A stretch of 24,870 bases of DNA from Lachnospiraceae bacterium (GTDB lineage Bacteria > Bacillota > Clostridia > Lachnospirales > Lachnospiraceae). Made by a program: the position numbers and the translations under genes. Shown in pieces: positions 1 to 8,239 of this stretch. How positions within the stretch are numbered: position 1 is the first letter of the stretch; the number at the start of each line of letters is the position of its first letter. The DNA is taken from positions 3,304 to 28,173 of the forward strand of contig VSNQ01000051.1 of NCBI GenBank assembly GCA_009774395.1, given 5' to 3'. The notes under the pieces are model-generated. The model was not told the DNA's origin. It worked only from the letters and a program-made list of their open reading frames with translations, and did not search any database.

Positions 1-1344
1 CACTTCGGCTTTTATAGACTCTACATTTATTGAGATTGCCGCCGCTAGTTCTACCTCCTGATCTTGTGCTCTTTTGATTTCGGCTGTTATGGCATCAGCA
101 GTCTGTCTAATCTCACTTGTAAGCCCCTGCTCTAAATCTTCTATTGTAAGTTTCGTTTCTTCCACAGTACGCTTTAATGTATTGATTTTTCCCTTTAGCT
201 GTATTAAAGATGTATTAACATCATTTACTTCTTCTGCATAATACTGCTTTCCTTTTGCTTCAAAGGTATCCCGCAGTGCCTGTATGCCTTTTATGGTACG
301 TTTTAATAGATAACTTTCTATAATTTCATAGTTTGTTGACAGTCTTATTGCATCACCTACCTCTAAACAAGGATCTGATACCATAGATTTTGATTTAAAA
401 GGTCGATATTGGATTCCTTTTATCTTAGAAAACAAATTTTCTGCTATAATCTCCAAGTCGTGTGCACTTTTGCCGTATACAAGAAAATTGTCTTCTACTA
501 TATAACAATTACTGCCTGTACCAACAATAGCACCTATATCCCCCTCCGTATTCCGAATTTGAACTTTGTCAATTTCTTTTGTTATAAAATCATCATATTC
601 CACAGATGTCTTTTGGTACTGATTCTTAAAGATATCTTTAACCAAACCATTATTCTTGGGAAATAAATCATCAGCAGGGAATAAATCATCTCGCGGAAAC
701 AGCCCTTGTATCCCTTGTACCAATGATATATATTGGAACTTTCCGTTCCTACCCATATGTCCAAATACTCCATTGATTTCGCATATTGCAGTAATTACAT
801 CTTTTCCGCTAAGTCTTGCTGGTTCTATGGTTCGTTCTACAACCATGCTATCATTTATCAATGTTACTTCTTCCTGTTCAACACCCAGATGTGCCATAAA
901 GTTGTTTCTAAATTCATATAGACTGCAAGTGCTATCTGGATTCGGAAGCAATACATTATACCATTGTGCTACTTCTGCATTAATAATGTCATATAACGCA
1001 TCATAGGCTAAAATGTTTCGGCATCGTCTATCTCCGCTTGGCTTATCTTTATTTACTTTATATCTGCCTAATAAAAACGGTTTATCTGTGTTATGGTCAA
1101 GTATTATTGATACGGTAAGCCACTGCTTCATCAGACTTACGGCTATATTGTCTATTTTGATTTTAAAAATACTTGCTTCACAGCAGCCAAATGTAAGATT
1201 TGCTTTACTGCAAAGGCTTTCTGTTAAAGTCATTTCCTCTTGATATACTACCTCGTTATCAAGATTTCCGTTTTCACAGGTTATTACAAGCTGTTTATCA
1301 TGGGCATCTGTTCTAAAAAGGTTCTCCAAATCATAATTTATCAC
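1..1344 (-). CDS. Phage tail-tip / minor structural protein (3' end beyond window)
   Basis: An uninterrupted minus-strand frame of 448 codons starts at a GTG behind an AAGGGGGGC ribosome site and runs off the left edge, so the C-terminus is missing. The position right after the tape measure and the small distal-tail gene is that of the tail-tip hub (Tal-like) in siphophages. Residues 1 to about 365 look globular. From about 370 the protein turns into long helices with a pattern like LTSEIRQTADAITAEI, which is typical of the central shaft of Clostridia phage tail proteins. DDLFP is duplicated at residues 219-223 and 225-229. It probably forms the baseplate hub and carries host-binding or cell-wall-cutting domains further downstream. 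The exact Pfam family is not certain; the tail role rests on context and the shaft-like C-terminus. Confidence 0.75.
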   Translation of the reverse strand, partial: MINYDLENLFRTDAHDKQLVITCENGNLDNEVVYQEEMTLTESLCSKANLTFGCCEASIFKIKIDNIAVSLMKQWLTVSIILDHNTDKPFLLGRYKVNKDKPSGDRRCRNILAYDALYDIINAEVAQWYNVLLPNPDSTCSLYEFRNNFMAHLGVEQEEVTLINDSMVVERTIEPARLSGKDVITAICEINGVFGHMGRNGKFQYISLVQGIQGLFPRDDLFPADDLFPKNNGLVKDIFKNQYQKTSVEYDDFITKEIDKVQIRNTEGDIGAIVGTGSNCYIVEDNFLVYGKSAHDLEIIAENLFSKIKGIQYRPFKSKSMVSDPCLEVGDAIRLSTNYEIIESYLLKRTIKGIQALRDTFEAKGKQYYAEEVNDVNTSLIQLKGKINTLKRTVEETKLTIEDLEQGLTSEIRQTADAITAEIKRAQDQEVELAAAISINVESIKAEV

Positions 1345-1357
1345 GCAAATGCCCCCC

Positions 1358-1777
1358 TTAATACTCAACAAATTCCAATTCAAAGCTGTTATATTCTATG
1401 TTCATCTTGATATCATCTGTTGTATGAATCGTATATTCAGGGTCGGTCATATAGAAATTCCCTGTCTTATACTCTAATTCCTCGTCGTTCCAATATGTAA
1501 CACGTAATTTTCTCTGCTTTCTTTCATCATTTGGCAGCGTTGCTAAACCAATTACGCTGTCAAATGCGCGGCGTTCTTCCAGATTCATTCCGCGTATTGT
1601 CAACCGCATAGAGGTTTTAAAGTTCTCTAACGTTTCCCGATGTAACAAGGCATTGGCATCACGGAAGGCATCCGCTTCTAGTCGTTGGTTTGGGGTTGAA
1701 GTCCAGCCATCTGCCAGCAGAAACGAATTAGGAAGTATTACGTTGCCAAATTTTATAAGCCATCCGCTGTATGCCAT
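1358..1777 (-). CDS. Small distal-tail protein (Dit-like, DUF6711-type)
   Basis: This 139-aa protein begins MAYSGWLIKFGN and has many aromatic and charged residues but no membrane segment. I chose the ATG at 1777, preceded by GGAAGGGGGCAAAGGAG, over an upstream start that would overlap the tape-measure gene. It lies 25 nt after the tape measure and 13 nt before the tail-tip gene, the slot held by distal tail proteins that link the tail tube to the tip. I associate the N-terminal pattern with the DUF6711 family of Clostridia phages; this is from memory, not a search. The structural role is inferred from position. Confidence 0.7.
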   Translation of the reverse strand: MAYSGWLIKFGNVILPNSFLLADGWTSTPNQRLEADAFRDANALLHRETLENFKTSMRLTIRGMNLEERRAFDSVIGLATLPNDERKQRKLRVTYWNDEELEYKTGNFYMTDPEYTIHTTDDIKMNIEYNSFELEFVEY

Positions 1778-1802
1778 TCTCCTTTGCCCCCTTCCATATC
1801 TA

Positions 1803-4475
1803 TTAGTTAAATGCACTTCTGCCGTATGCGGATTTATATTGCTGGTTTAAATCGATCATTTTTTCAAATACAATATCTCCATCTAATTCTAATATAAGAT
1901 TATATGTGCCACCCTGCTGCCTGCCGCTTTCCCGCATAGCTTGTTTAACTCCCTGTATTATGGTATCAAGTGGAGCTTCTATATTTGTCTGCCCATGCGG
2001 CTGATCACCAAGAACCGCCATAAACGGATTACCGCCACGGATTACTGCGCCATCGGCAAGGCGCGGAATTGAAATTTTGTCAATTTCAGGAATATCAAAT
2101 CCAACCGATTTCCCACCAACACCCGGAACCCAATCAGGAACAGTAAAATGAATAGAATTAATCGCTCTAATCATAGTATTCACCGCCGCAACAACAGCAT
2201 TTGCCACGCCTTCAACGGTTCCTATAATTGCATTAATAATACCTTTAATTACATCTGCAACACCCTGTACAACGTCTGCAAATCCGTCCCATACTCTCTG
2301 CCAGTCACCTTTTGCTATTCCAAGCAATATGTTGATTACACCTTTGACTATCTCTACTATTCCATTAATTACGTCTATTATCTTTACAATTTTGGTATAA
2401 AATTTATTATATAAATACTCAAAAAAATCAATTAATGTAGGTCCAAGCACTTGAATTATCCAATTTAATACAGGTTGTAGTGTATTTTCCCATATCATAG
2501 TAATTGCCTCTACTATAAGCCCTATTACTTCAAGGACATTATCCACAAGCGGCTTTAAATGTTCTTCCCATAATGCACTTATACTTTCAGCAATTCTATC
2601 AAGAAATGGTTGTGCATATGTATTCCAAACGTCCAGAATTGTGTGCACCAAATCAGATAGTCCCTGAATAAAACTGTCAAAAAATGGTTTAAAATATTTG
2701 TCATATACCTCATTCATTTTTGCAAATGTATCATTTACTGCCTTTAGAATTGTTCCTGCAATATCTGCAAATGTTCCAAGTAATCCTTCTAATGCAGTCC
2801 TTAATTCTTCTTTATTATCACTAATTGGCTGTACGATACAATTAAGTAAATCTCTACCAAACTTACCGCCCAATTCCAATAAATCTAATGTAGTATTAAC
2901 AAATATCCCAATAATATTTGCAGTAAGCCGTTGACCGTTTTCACTGCCAAACGCTTCAAATATATATGCTATCGTTTCGCAGGCTTCTCCAATTAATAAG
3001 GCAATTTCGCCTGTTATATCAAATATGGATATCAGCTTTTGTTTGATTAAATCCTTATTTTCTTCCAGATAGATGTCAAATCCACCAATTAAATTTTGTG
3101 CAATCGTAATTCCTATAGAAACAATGGAACCAACAATTTGCCCCAGCGCATAGGCAATATTTTCAATCATGTTTTTCGCCGATGCAACTACAGCAGGATC
3201 TGTAAAGATTTCTTTTAAATTCTTGGCAATATTTTTTGCATCTGCAATAATTTCATCTATACGGTCTTTCCAACTATCACCCAAACCATCAAAGAATCCA
3301 TCAACAAACAAATCTTTTAACTTGCAAAACCAATCAAATAATGGTTTTAAACTCTCTAATGTCTGATCAAGAGCATCTCCAAGCGCGTCCACGGCTTCTG
3401 TCTGCGTTTCATCTAACGCAAGATCAGGCATTTCAAAACCACTGCTGCCTGCTCCGCTTCCTTCTCCTGATGAACCGCTGCTATCCTTTAATACATTCAG
3501 CTTATCAAACGGCGCCAATGCTTTGCTTGCGGCTTTCCCTGCCTTTGTAATTCCTTCTCCAAGGTCATCTGCCCCCTCTGCCGCATTTGTCATATCTTCC
3601 GCAAATTTGCCTGCATCCGCTGTCGGTATGGATATTCCAAACAATTTTGACAATATCGCGCCTACTTGCTTCGCTATTGCTATTAGCTGTGCTAGGACAG
3701 TATTAAGGAACCTTACAACAGGCGTTAATACTGCGACTAAGCCTGTACCTATTACTGACAGCAATTCTTTAAACTGCTCTGTTAAAATACGCACTTGATT
3801 TGCCCAGCTATCCGAAGTCTTAGCAAAGTCCCCTGCTGCCAGTGATGTCTGCTCCATTACATAATTGTATCGAAGCTGTACCTGTTCTGCCTGCGTCATA
3901 GCTGATATTTTCTTGCTGATGCCCTTTTGATAGGCATACTCCTGCAGGTTTACTTCGGTCATTACTACGCCGTATTCTTTGAGGATTTCTGTTTCACCTG
4001 TATAAATAGATTTCAGCGCCGTTGAGGTTTCCTTAACAGTCTTGTTGTAGAAACTTGCCATATCTGCGGAACGTCCTGTCAGTGCTATCGCCATATCGCT
4101 GGCTTCTTTCATACTGCCAATCATGGATCGCCCCATTGCCATAAATGTTGAGCCCATTTGTTTCGCCGATAGCTTTGATATGCCAAACTGTGTAATTGCG
4201 GTATCCGCAAATTGCTCCATTTTATAGGACATTGATTCAAAAGCAGTGTCTACAACGTTTTGGACTTCTTGTATATCACTGGCAATTTCGACTGCCTGTT
4301 TTCCCAACATCACAAGTCCAGCAATACTTAATCCCAAACCTAATGAAGCCAATAAACTGCCAACACTACTTCTAAGTCTGTCCACACCATTACGCATACG
4401 CTGTATACCGCTTGTAAAATTGTCTGTATTTAATAATGTATTTATCCGAATTGAGCCATCATACCTGCCTGACAT
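1803..4475 (-). CDS. Tail tape-measure protein
   Basis: The 890-aa protein sets tail length and is threaded through the tail tube. It starts with SGRYDGSIRINT, a common tape-measure opening. A helical domain of about 290 residues follows, with hydrophobic stretches (LLASLGLGLSIAGLVMLG near residue 45). A Gly/Ser-rich linker lies around residues 330-350. A long series of amphipathic helices runs to about residue 780, and the end shows the usual PRLADGAVIRGGNPFMAVLGD motif. At roughly 0.15 nm per residue, the general rule for siphophages, the tail would be about 130 nm long; this is an inference. The ATG follows AAAGGCGG. The gene is preceded by one of the three repeated hairpins, so its expression may be set apart from the capsid and tube genes. 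Confidence 0.95.
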   Translation of the reverse strand: MSGRYDGSIRINTLLNTDNFTSGIQRMRNGVDRLRSSVGSLLASLGLGLSIAGLVMLGKQAVEIASDIQEVQNVVDTAFESMSYKMEQFADTAITQFGISKLSAKQMGSTFMAMGRSMIGSMKEASDMAIALTGRSADMASFYNKTVKETSTALKSIYTGETEILKEYGVVMTEVNLQEYAYQKGISKKISAMTQAEQVQLRYNYVMEQTSLAAGDFAKTSDSWANQVRILTEQFKELLSVIGTGLVAVLTPVVRFLNTVLAQLIAIAKQVGAILSKLFGISIPTADAGKFAEDMTNAAEGADDLGEGITKAGKAASKALAPFDKLNVLKDSSGSSGEGSGAGSSGFEMPDLALDETQTEAVDALGDALDQTLESLKPLFDWFCKLKDLFVDGFFDGLGDSWKDRIDEIIADAKNIAKNLKEIFTDPAVVASAKNMIENIAYALGQIVGSIVSIGITIAQNLIGGFDIYLEENKDLIKQKLISIFDITGEIALLIGEACETIAYIFEAFGSENGQRLTANIIGIFVNTTLDLLELGGKFGRDLLNCIVQPISDNKEELRTALEGLLGTFADIAGTILKAVNDTFAKMNEVYDKYFKPFFDSFIQGLSDLVHTILDVWNTYAQPFLDRIAESISALWEEHLKPLVDNVLEVIGLIVEAITMIWENTLQPVLNWIIQVLGPTLIDFFEYLYNKFYTKIVKIIDVINGIVEIVKGVINILLGIAKGDWQRVWDGFADVVQGVADVIKGIINAIIGTVEGVANAVVAAVNTMIRAINSIHFTVPDWVPGVGGKSVGFDIPEIDKISIPRLADGAVIRGGNPFMAVLGDQPHGQTNIEAPLDTIIQGVKQAMRESGRQQGGTYNLILELDGDIVFEKMIDLNQQYKSAYGRSAFN

Positions 4476-4503
4476 ACTTCCGCCTTTCTCTATTTAATCA
4501 TGG

Positions 4504-4561
4504 GACAAATAAGAGCCGTGCAGCAGTCTTTTTATTGACTGTCTGTCCGGCTCTTGGCTCT
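4504..4561 (-). terminator. AGAGCC-type hairpin, copy 1 (terminator/attenuator before tape measure)
   Basis: On the minus strand the sequence reads AGAGCC-A-AGAGCCG, then a loop, then CGGCTCTT and ATTTGTCC. The outer stem pairs 4548-4555 with 4511-4518. An inner stem pairs CAGTC/GACTG (4524-4528 with 4537-4541). The T-run is weak, so this may be an attenuator or pause site rather than a full terminator. It fills the 93-nt gap between the Gp15 gene and the tape measure and belongs to the same family as the hairpins at 9707 and 14977. Confidence 0.6.
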
Positions 4562-4568
4562 ATTGCAT

Positions 4569-5156
4569 TTATTCTTTTCCTGCATTCATAAAATTATTGA
4601 ATATTTCAAGCTGCTTCTGCTGTGCCTGCTTTTCCTCTGGTGTAAGGTGGGCATCTGCATCTTCAAGCTGATATATTTGTTTCGCTTCCTTTAAGGCTTT
4701 TTTCTCTTTTTGCCCTGCTTTGGGGTCAATTTTCCTAAGCCTGATATCCACTACCCTTGTAAATGCGCATTCTTCAAGGTTGGATAACAGCCCCATAAAT
4801 ACAAACCAATGCATTTTTGCTGTATTAAGGTCTATCGCATACTGCTTTTTGAATGCACTGTAAATTCTCCATTGGTCTATATCAAAATCATATGATCTTA
4901 TATTGTCTGCTTGTTTCTTGGCAGTATGATTATCGTGGTTAAACTCACTCATATACCATGCAAGCCCTTCCAGTGCTTCCTCTATATCCGGCTTTTCTTC
5001 AATAAACAACATACTTAATGAATGACGTATCCTCTCATCTTCCGAAAATTCTTCGTCAGAAAGACATTGCATAATCTGTATGCCTGTCCTAAAATCTGTA
5101 TCTATTCTGTATCCATGCCAATATTTCGGAAGTCGTTCAAGCAATACATTAAACAT
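4569..5156 (-). CDS. Gp15-family tail protein
   Basis: The 195-aa protein matches the pattern of the bacteriophage Gp15 family (PF06854): an N-terminal segment with FRTGIQIMQCL, a central region with WRIYSAFKKQYAIDL followed by MHWFVFMGLLSNL, and a charged, Lys/Glu/Gln-rich helical C-terminus. Gp15 proteins are encoded immediately before the tape measure, the position of the second tail assembly chaperone gene in many siphophages. It is therefore likely to help load the tape measure or tail tube. It starts 17 nt after the preceding gene. Its frame is -1 to that gene, but a TGA directly before the ATG prevents a frameshift fusion. Confidence 0.88.
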   Translation of the reverse strand: MFNVLLERLPKYWHGYRIDTDFRTGIQIMQCLSDEEFSEDERIRHSLSMLFIEEKPDIEEALEGLAWYMSEFNHDNHTAKKQADNIRSYDFDIDQWRIYSAFKKQYAIDLNTAKMHWFVFMGLLSNLEECAFTRVVDIRLRKIDPKAGQKEKKALKEAKQIYQLEDADAHLTPEEKQAQQKQLEIFNNFMNAGKE

Positions 5157-5173
5157 TCATCCATCTCTCCCTT

Positions 5174-5689
5174 TTACCGCCTTTTTTTCTTCTTATACCT
5201 GTAAGGGTTGTATGGTGGCTGCTGCTTTTGTCCGATCCTGCGGTTTTTACTGTATTTTTCAGCTATCTTGGATTGTCTTTCATTTGTATATTTTTGCAAA
5301 ATGGGAACCATTTGATCTAAAAATTCTGCCATAGCATATGGTGTTGGTATAATATTACCAAATATTTTTTTGCAGCTTTCTTCTCCAAAAATCCTGTCAA
5401 GTTCCGCCATCATACCTTTTATTTCTTCTTTTATGGGCTTTACCTGTTCAACTCCCTCCAAATTGGATGCTTTTGAGCGGATTTTTTCATTTGCTTCCGA
5501 AAATACTTCAAGCATATTGAAAAAATCCTCAATAAACTGTGTATCTTCTATCGGTATTAAAATTACATCGCCTGCGTCATTTACGCTGATTCTCAAGCTA
5601 CTTTTGATATGTATACTGCCATCTAATTCCATATTGCTTTTTTTGGACAATACTGCCGGCAGTTCTGATGTGCTATGATTGTTGTCCAT
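5174..5689 (-). CDS. Tail assembly protein (chaperone-position, DUF6673-like)
   Basis: This 171-aa protein lies between the tail tube and Gp15 genes, the classical first tail-assembly-chaperone slot. I chose the ATG at 5689 (MDNNHSTSEL) because GGGAGGG lies 9 nt upstream; the longer reading would start inside that ribosome site. The middle holds a beta-rich stretch (LRISVNDAGDVILIPIED) and a helix (TQFIEDFFNMLEVF). The C-terminus is strongly basic and ends KKKKRR. I recall similar Clostridia phage proteins as DUF6673, from memory. The run of seven A at the end is not a working frameshift site, as explained among the rejected items. Confidence 0.72.
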   Translation of the reverse strand: MDNNHSTSELPAVLSKKSNMELDGSIHIKSSLRISVNDAGDVILIPIEDTQFIEDFFNMLEVFSEANEKIRSKASNLEGVEQVKPIKEEIKGMMAELDRIFGEESCKKIFGNIIPTPYAMAEFLDQMVPILQKYTNERQSKIAEKYSKNRRIGQKQQPPYNPYRYKKKKRR

Positions 5690-5720
5690 ACCTTGAATCC
5701 CTCCCACTATATTCTAACGA

Positions 5721-6206
5721 TTATGCTGCAGATTCACTGAATGTTTTTGTTGCGACATTAAATGTTCCCTGTATGCCGTCCCCAATGCCGCCAAGTGTCA
5801 TAGAATTTTTCAGTTCAGCTCCTGCATCTCCGCCAATATTGTCAAACTGATACGAGCATTTCCGCTTTACTGCTGGATATGTTCCTTCTGCTGTAGGCGT
5901 TTCCATAATATTCACTCTTATATAGTCGGATTCTGCTGCTGTTCCTACTGGAAGGATTTTAATTTTTTCATCTATCCATTTCTGAAGTTTTTCGTTTTTG
6001 ATATACTCTTTCTCAACGCTTATAGATGGTGTATACGACTTAATTGACGTGGTGCCGTTTGCTTGATTGATATATTGCTTTGTTTCGCTTTCCGGATTAA
6101 AGTCTTCTGTGAGTGATGTAATTCCGTCACCCAGCAGTACATACTCTGGTGTATCCAATGTCCCGATATTGAAAAAATGCATTAATTTTTCCCGCATTTC
6201 TGCCAT
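5721..6206 (-). CDS. Major tail tube protein
   Basis: The 161-aa protein has the size and pattern of siphophage tail tube subunits. Its N-terminus contains GTLDTPEYVLLGDGITSL, and a typical segment follows (NPESETKQYI, then NGTTSIKSYTPSISVE). The rest is a beta-rich body ending SESAA. The ATG is preceded by AAAGGAG. The gene lies after the minor capsid/neck genes and before the two tail assembly genes, which is the standard order. It is expected to polymerise into the tail tube around the tape measure. The ribosome site overlaps the end of the preceding gene, suggesting tight co-translation. Confidence 0.85.
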   Translation of the reverse strand: MAEMREKLMHFFNIGTLDTPEYVLLGDGITSLTEDFNPESETKQYINQANGTTSIKSYTPSISVEKEYIKNEKLQKWIDEKIKILPVGTAAESDYIRVNIMETPTAEGTYPAVKRKCSYQFDNIGGDAGAELKNSMTLGGIGDGIQGTFNVATKTFSESAA

Positions 6207-6210
6207 TGCT

Positions 6211-6612
6211 TTAACTCTCCTTTACATATTTAACTGCGATTGTCATTTCGTATATGCTGTCATTTGTTGATGTGGCACCCATATAAAAAGGCGTTGTTAT
6301 CGTAATTTCATGTACAAGAGCATCCTCAATTATAGGAAACTCCTCCGCCTTATTTCTCTCCTTAACCCACTTAGATAATTTCTCCCCAAAATCATTATTC
6401 GCAATTCTATCCGCATCTGTCTGACTTGACAGGCGTGCTTGAATGGTATAATAATCTGTATATTCTTTCCTGCCTGAAAGGTACGACTTAATATCCTGTA
6501 TTGGTTCTTTCGCTAACGAATAAGTTCCTGTACCCGATTTCTGGATATCCGTATCAATGCGGTTCATATTAAAGCCGTATAACCATTTTATAATGCTCTC
6601 TGAAACCGTCAT
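6211..6612 (-). CDS. Minor capsid / tail terminator-type protein (Minor_capsid_3-like)
   Basis: The 133-aa protein starts MTVSESIIKWLYGF. I chose the ATG at 6612, which overlaps the previous gene's stop as ATGA and has AGGAGGG about 9 nt upstream. The upstream extension would run 72 nt into the previous gene. The middle has YTIQARLSSQTDADRIANND, and the end has a beta pattern (EMTIAVKYVKES). This matches phage proteins called minor capsid proteins (PF12691-like), which sit at the head-tail junction and resemble tail terminators. It is the last gene before the tail tube. The family is assigned from pattern memory. Confidence 0.75.
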   Translation of the reverse strand: MTVSESIIKWLYGFNMNRIDTDIQKSGTGTYSLAKEPIQDIKSYLSGRKEYTDYYTIQARLSSQTDADRIANNDFGEKLSKWVKERNKAEEFPIIEDALVHEITITTPFYMGATSTNDSIYEMTIAVKYVKES

Positions 6613-7049
6613 TGCTCTACTGCCCTCCTCGCTGCTGCTTCCACCTTCTGCCTGCCGCCGTTTTGCATCATTCTTTCCACCCAATGAGAACCCCTGCGGG
6701 AACCGTTATTGTAGTGAAGACGCCTCTCTGTTGGTACTTTTTGTACATTTTTCCTCGAACGCCATCCATTTTCTGTTCTAAATCCTGCACAATGCAGTTT
6801 AGGGTCTTCATAAACAGTACCTTCGTACATATAATGGGCATATGGTCCATTCCATACAATATCTGTGTTATTCTCCACGTGCCCTGTGTCCCTTAAATAT
6901 CCTTCCGAAAATGGTATATAAGGGTCACACAGACGCAGTATTTCTTCACTTACTACTCTCTGTACCCTTCCACGTTTTTCCAGCCCCAGACGCCTTATAC
7001 AGCGCCTTGTATCAAAGCTAAGCTGGCAAGTATATGATGCTCCTGCCAT
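6609..7049 (-). CDS. Minor capsid protein (Minor_capsid_2-like, HK97 gp10 position)
   Basis: The 146-aa basic protein contains LCDPYIPFSEGYLRDTG, then WNGPYAHYMYEGTVYEDP, and later SRRGSHWVERMM near the C-terminus. The pairing of HYMYEG-VYEDP with the HW segment is characteristic of the Minor_capsid_2 (PF11114) / HK97 gp10 group, whose members act in the neck that joins head to tail. Its start shares one base with the stop of the upstream gene (TAATG), and its end overlaps the next start by four bases, so translation is coupled on both sides. Role known for the family; not tested here. Confidence 0.82.
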   Translation of the reverse strand: MAGASYTCQLSFDTRRCIRRLGLEKRGRVQRVVSEEILRLCDPYIPFSEGYLRDTGHVENNTDIVWNGPYAHYMYEGTVYEDPKLHCAGFRTENGWRSRKNVQKVPTERRLHYNNGSRRGSHWVERMMQNGGRQKVEAAARRAVEQ

Positions 7050-7495
7050 TACTTCCCCACCACCTTTATATGTTTCAGCCTTGGCATATTTCGGTTATCC
7101 GATACTGCCGTAACTGTCACTGTATATTGAAAATATTTTGATAACTCCGATAATTTACAATCTGCATTTATCTCATATTCTGATTCGCCCAGAACCAGCA
7201 CATCCATTCCCTCTGACGTATCCAATGTCCAATATTTAGCAATTTCTTCCTCCGGCACAGACTTATATTCACATGGCTGGATATAATGTGCCGTATTGCC
7301 ATAGGAATGTCCAAAATCAATGGTAATATGCTCCGCTTTCGCAACGCTCTGCACATTATTGGATACAGATAACTCATTGCGATTATGCCGCCACTGTATC
7401 CCTTTTACCACTGTCCTGTGCCATTTTTCTGCGCCTGTAGTCTTATCCCTGCGGAAATTGTAAACTGTCATTGTATCACGGAACAGTATGTTCAT
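7049..7495 (-). CDS. Head-closure / neck protein (DUF6751-like)
   Basis: The 148-aa protein begins MNILFRDTMTVYNFRRDK and is rich in beta-strand patterns throughout (AEHITIDFGHSYG, then DVLVLGESEYEI). The opening phrase, a phage protein placing the DNA or a contact under 'TVYN', is typical of the head-closure genes of Clostridia siphophages that I recall as DUF6751. Its ATG overlaps the stop of the connector gene by four bases. The gene order connector, this gene, minor capsid, tail terminator, tail tube supports a head-completion role. Family name uncertain; position strong. Confidence 0.7.
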   Translation of the reverse strand: MNILFRDTMTVYNFRRDKTTGAEKWHRTVVKGIQWRHNRNELSVSNNVQSVAKAEHITIDFGHSYGNTAHYIQPCEYKSVPEEEIAKYWTLDTSEGMDVLVLGESEYEINADCKLSELSKYFQYTVTVTAVSDNRNMPRLKHIKVVGK

Positions 7496-7878
7496 AGGGC
7501 ACCTGCCAATCCGGTTCCCGATAGACCATTTCTAATAATACATAATAGCTGTGCTTCCTTTTCGGATGCGGTTGTTATCCTATAGCTTTCAGAATAACCC
7601 TCATTGGATACAGAAGCTATCCCTGTTCCCATTTCCGAAGCTTCGTGTACTGCTATATTGTTGATTATCTCGCACATGGTCATTTTTACGGCATTTGCCG
7701 TCATATTTTGAAAATCGGTAGCATTATCTTCATCATATGCCTTTAAAAACGCTCTCGCCCTCATTGCAGTATATCTGTCCATATAAACTTCTGCCTTGGC
7801 ATATGTCCGATTAAATGCTTTTTCATCTGTGATATTGTCAAAAAGGGAGCTGTAATACTCCCAGTCTATATATGGCAT
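7492..7878 (-). CDS. Head-tail connector (Gp6-like)
   Basis: The 128-aa, mainly helical protein starts MPYIDWEYYSSLFDNI. It has a helix around residues 18-45 (AFNRTYAKAEVYMDRYTAMR), a central helical stretch, and the segment IASVSNEGYSESY, a common pattern in Gp6-like head-tail connectors. These form a ring below the portal. Here it is the first of four short overlapping genes that complete the head and start the tail. The ATG has GGAGGGAGTGT upstream. Confidence 0.82.
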   Translation of the reverse strand: MPYIDWEYYSSLFDNITDEKAFNRTYAKAEVYMDRYTAMRARAFLKAYDEDNATDFQNMTANAVKMTMCEIINNIAVHEASEMGTGIASVSNEGYSESYRITTASEKEAQLLCIIRNGLSGTGLAGAL

Positions 7879-7899
7879 ATCTACACTCCCTCCTGCCTT

Positions 7900-8229
7900 T
7901 TATTTTGCTGTGCTTTTTTCTTTGGAGTTCTTCTCCTTCTGTTCTGCCCCAGCCTGTTCTCTGCTCTTATCAAGCTCTGCCTGCAGTTTTGCCGTCTGTT
8001 CTCTGCTCTCATCAAGTTCTGCCTGCAGTTTTGCCGTCTGTTCTCTGCTCTCATCAAGTTCTGCCTGCAGTTTCGCCGTCTGTTCTCTGCTCTCATCAAG
8101 CAGAAACTCTAATTCATATATTCTTTTTCTTGCGTTTTCGTTCGCTTCCCTAAGCATTTGTTTCTCGGCTTCCCATTCTGCCATATTTATGCTCTTATTT
8201 TTGTTTACTCCTGCCCCTACAGTCCTCAT
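7900..8229 (-). CDS. Coiled-coil protein with 14-residue tandem repeats, follows major capsid gene
   Basis: The 109-aa protein has a start supported by TAGGAGGTGCAGT. Residues 1-40 are charged and helical. Then come three copies of DESREQTAKLQAEL plus a partial fourth, each exactly two heptads, so a continuous parallel coiled coil is expected. The C-terminus is Lys/Glu/Ser-rich and ends KSTAK. It is encoded 10 nt after the major capsid gene, where phages often place head fibres, decoration proteins or short linkers. I do not recognise a family. The repeats are nearly identical in DNA, so copy number probably varies between relatives. Confidence 0.78.
   Translation of the reverse strand: MRTVGAGVNKNKSINMAEWEAEKQMLREANENARKRIYELEFLLDESREQTAKLQAELDESREQTAKLQAELDESREQTAKLQAELDKSREQAGAEQKEKNSKEKSTAK
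7954..8100 (-). repeat. 42-bp tandem repeat, 3.5 copies
   Basis: Units at 7954-7995, 7996-8037 and 8038-8079, with a half unit at 8080-8100, differ by only a few bases. The period of 42 bp is 14 codons, so the reading frame is kept. They encode the coiled-coil repeats of the gene at 7900-8229. The near identity suggests recent slippage or unequal recombination. Confidence 0.97.
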
Positions 8230-8239
8230 ACTGCACCTC

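Noticed and set aside
409..1243. Plus-strand frames over the tail-tip gene.
   Set aside because: They are shadows of the uninterrupted minus-strand frame, which has a ribosome site and fits the tail gene order.
5160..5200. Run of seven A at the end of the tail assembly gene as a possible -1 frameshift to Gp15, as in lambda G/GT.
   Set aside because: The codon phase does not give the X-XXY-YYZ heptamer, and in the -1 frame a TGA stands directly before the Gp15 ATG, so no fusion protein can be made.
7954..8100. Regular 42-bp repeats as a CRISPR-like array.
   Set aside because: The units are directly adjacent with no spacers and keep the codon frame of a coiled-coil gene.
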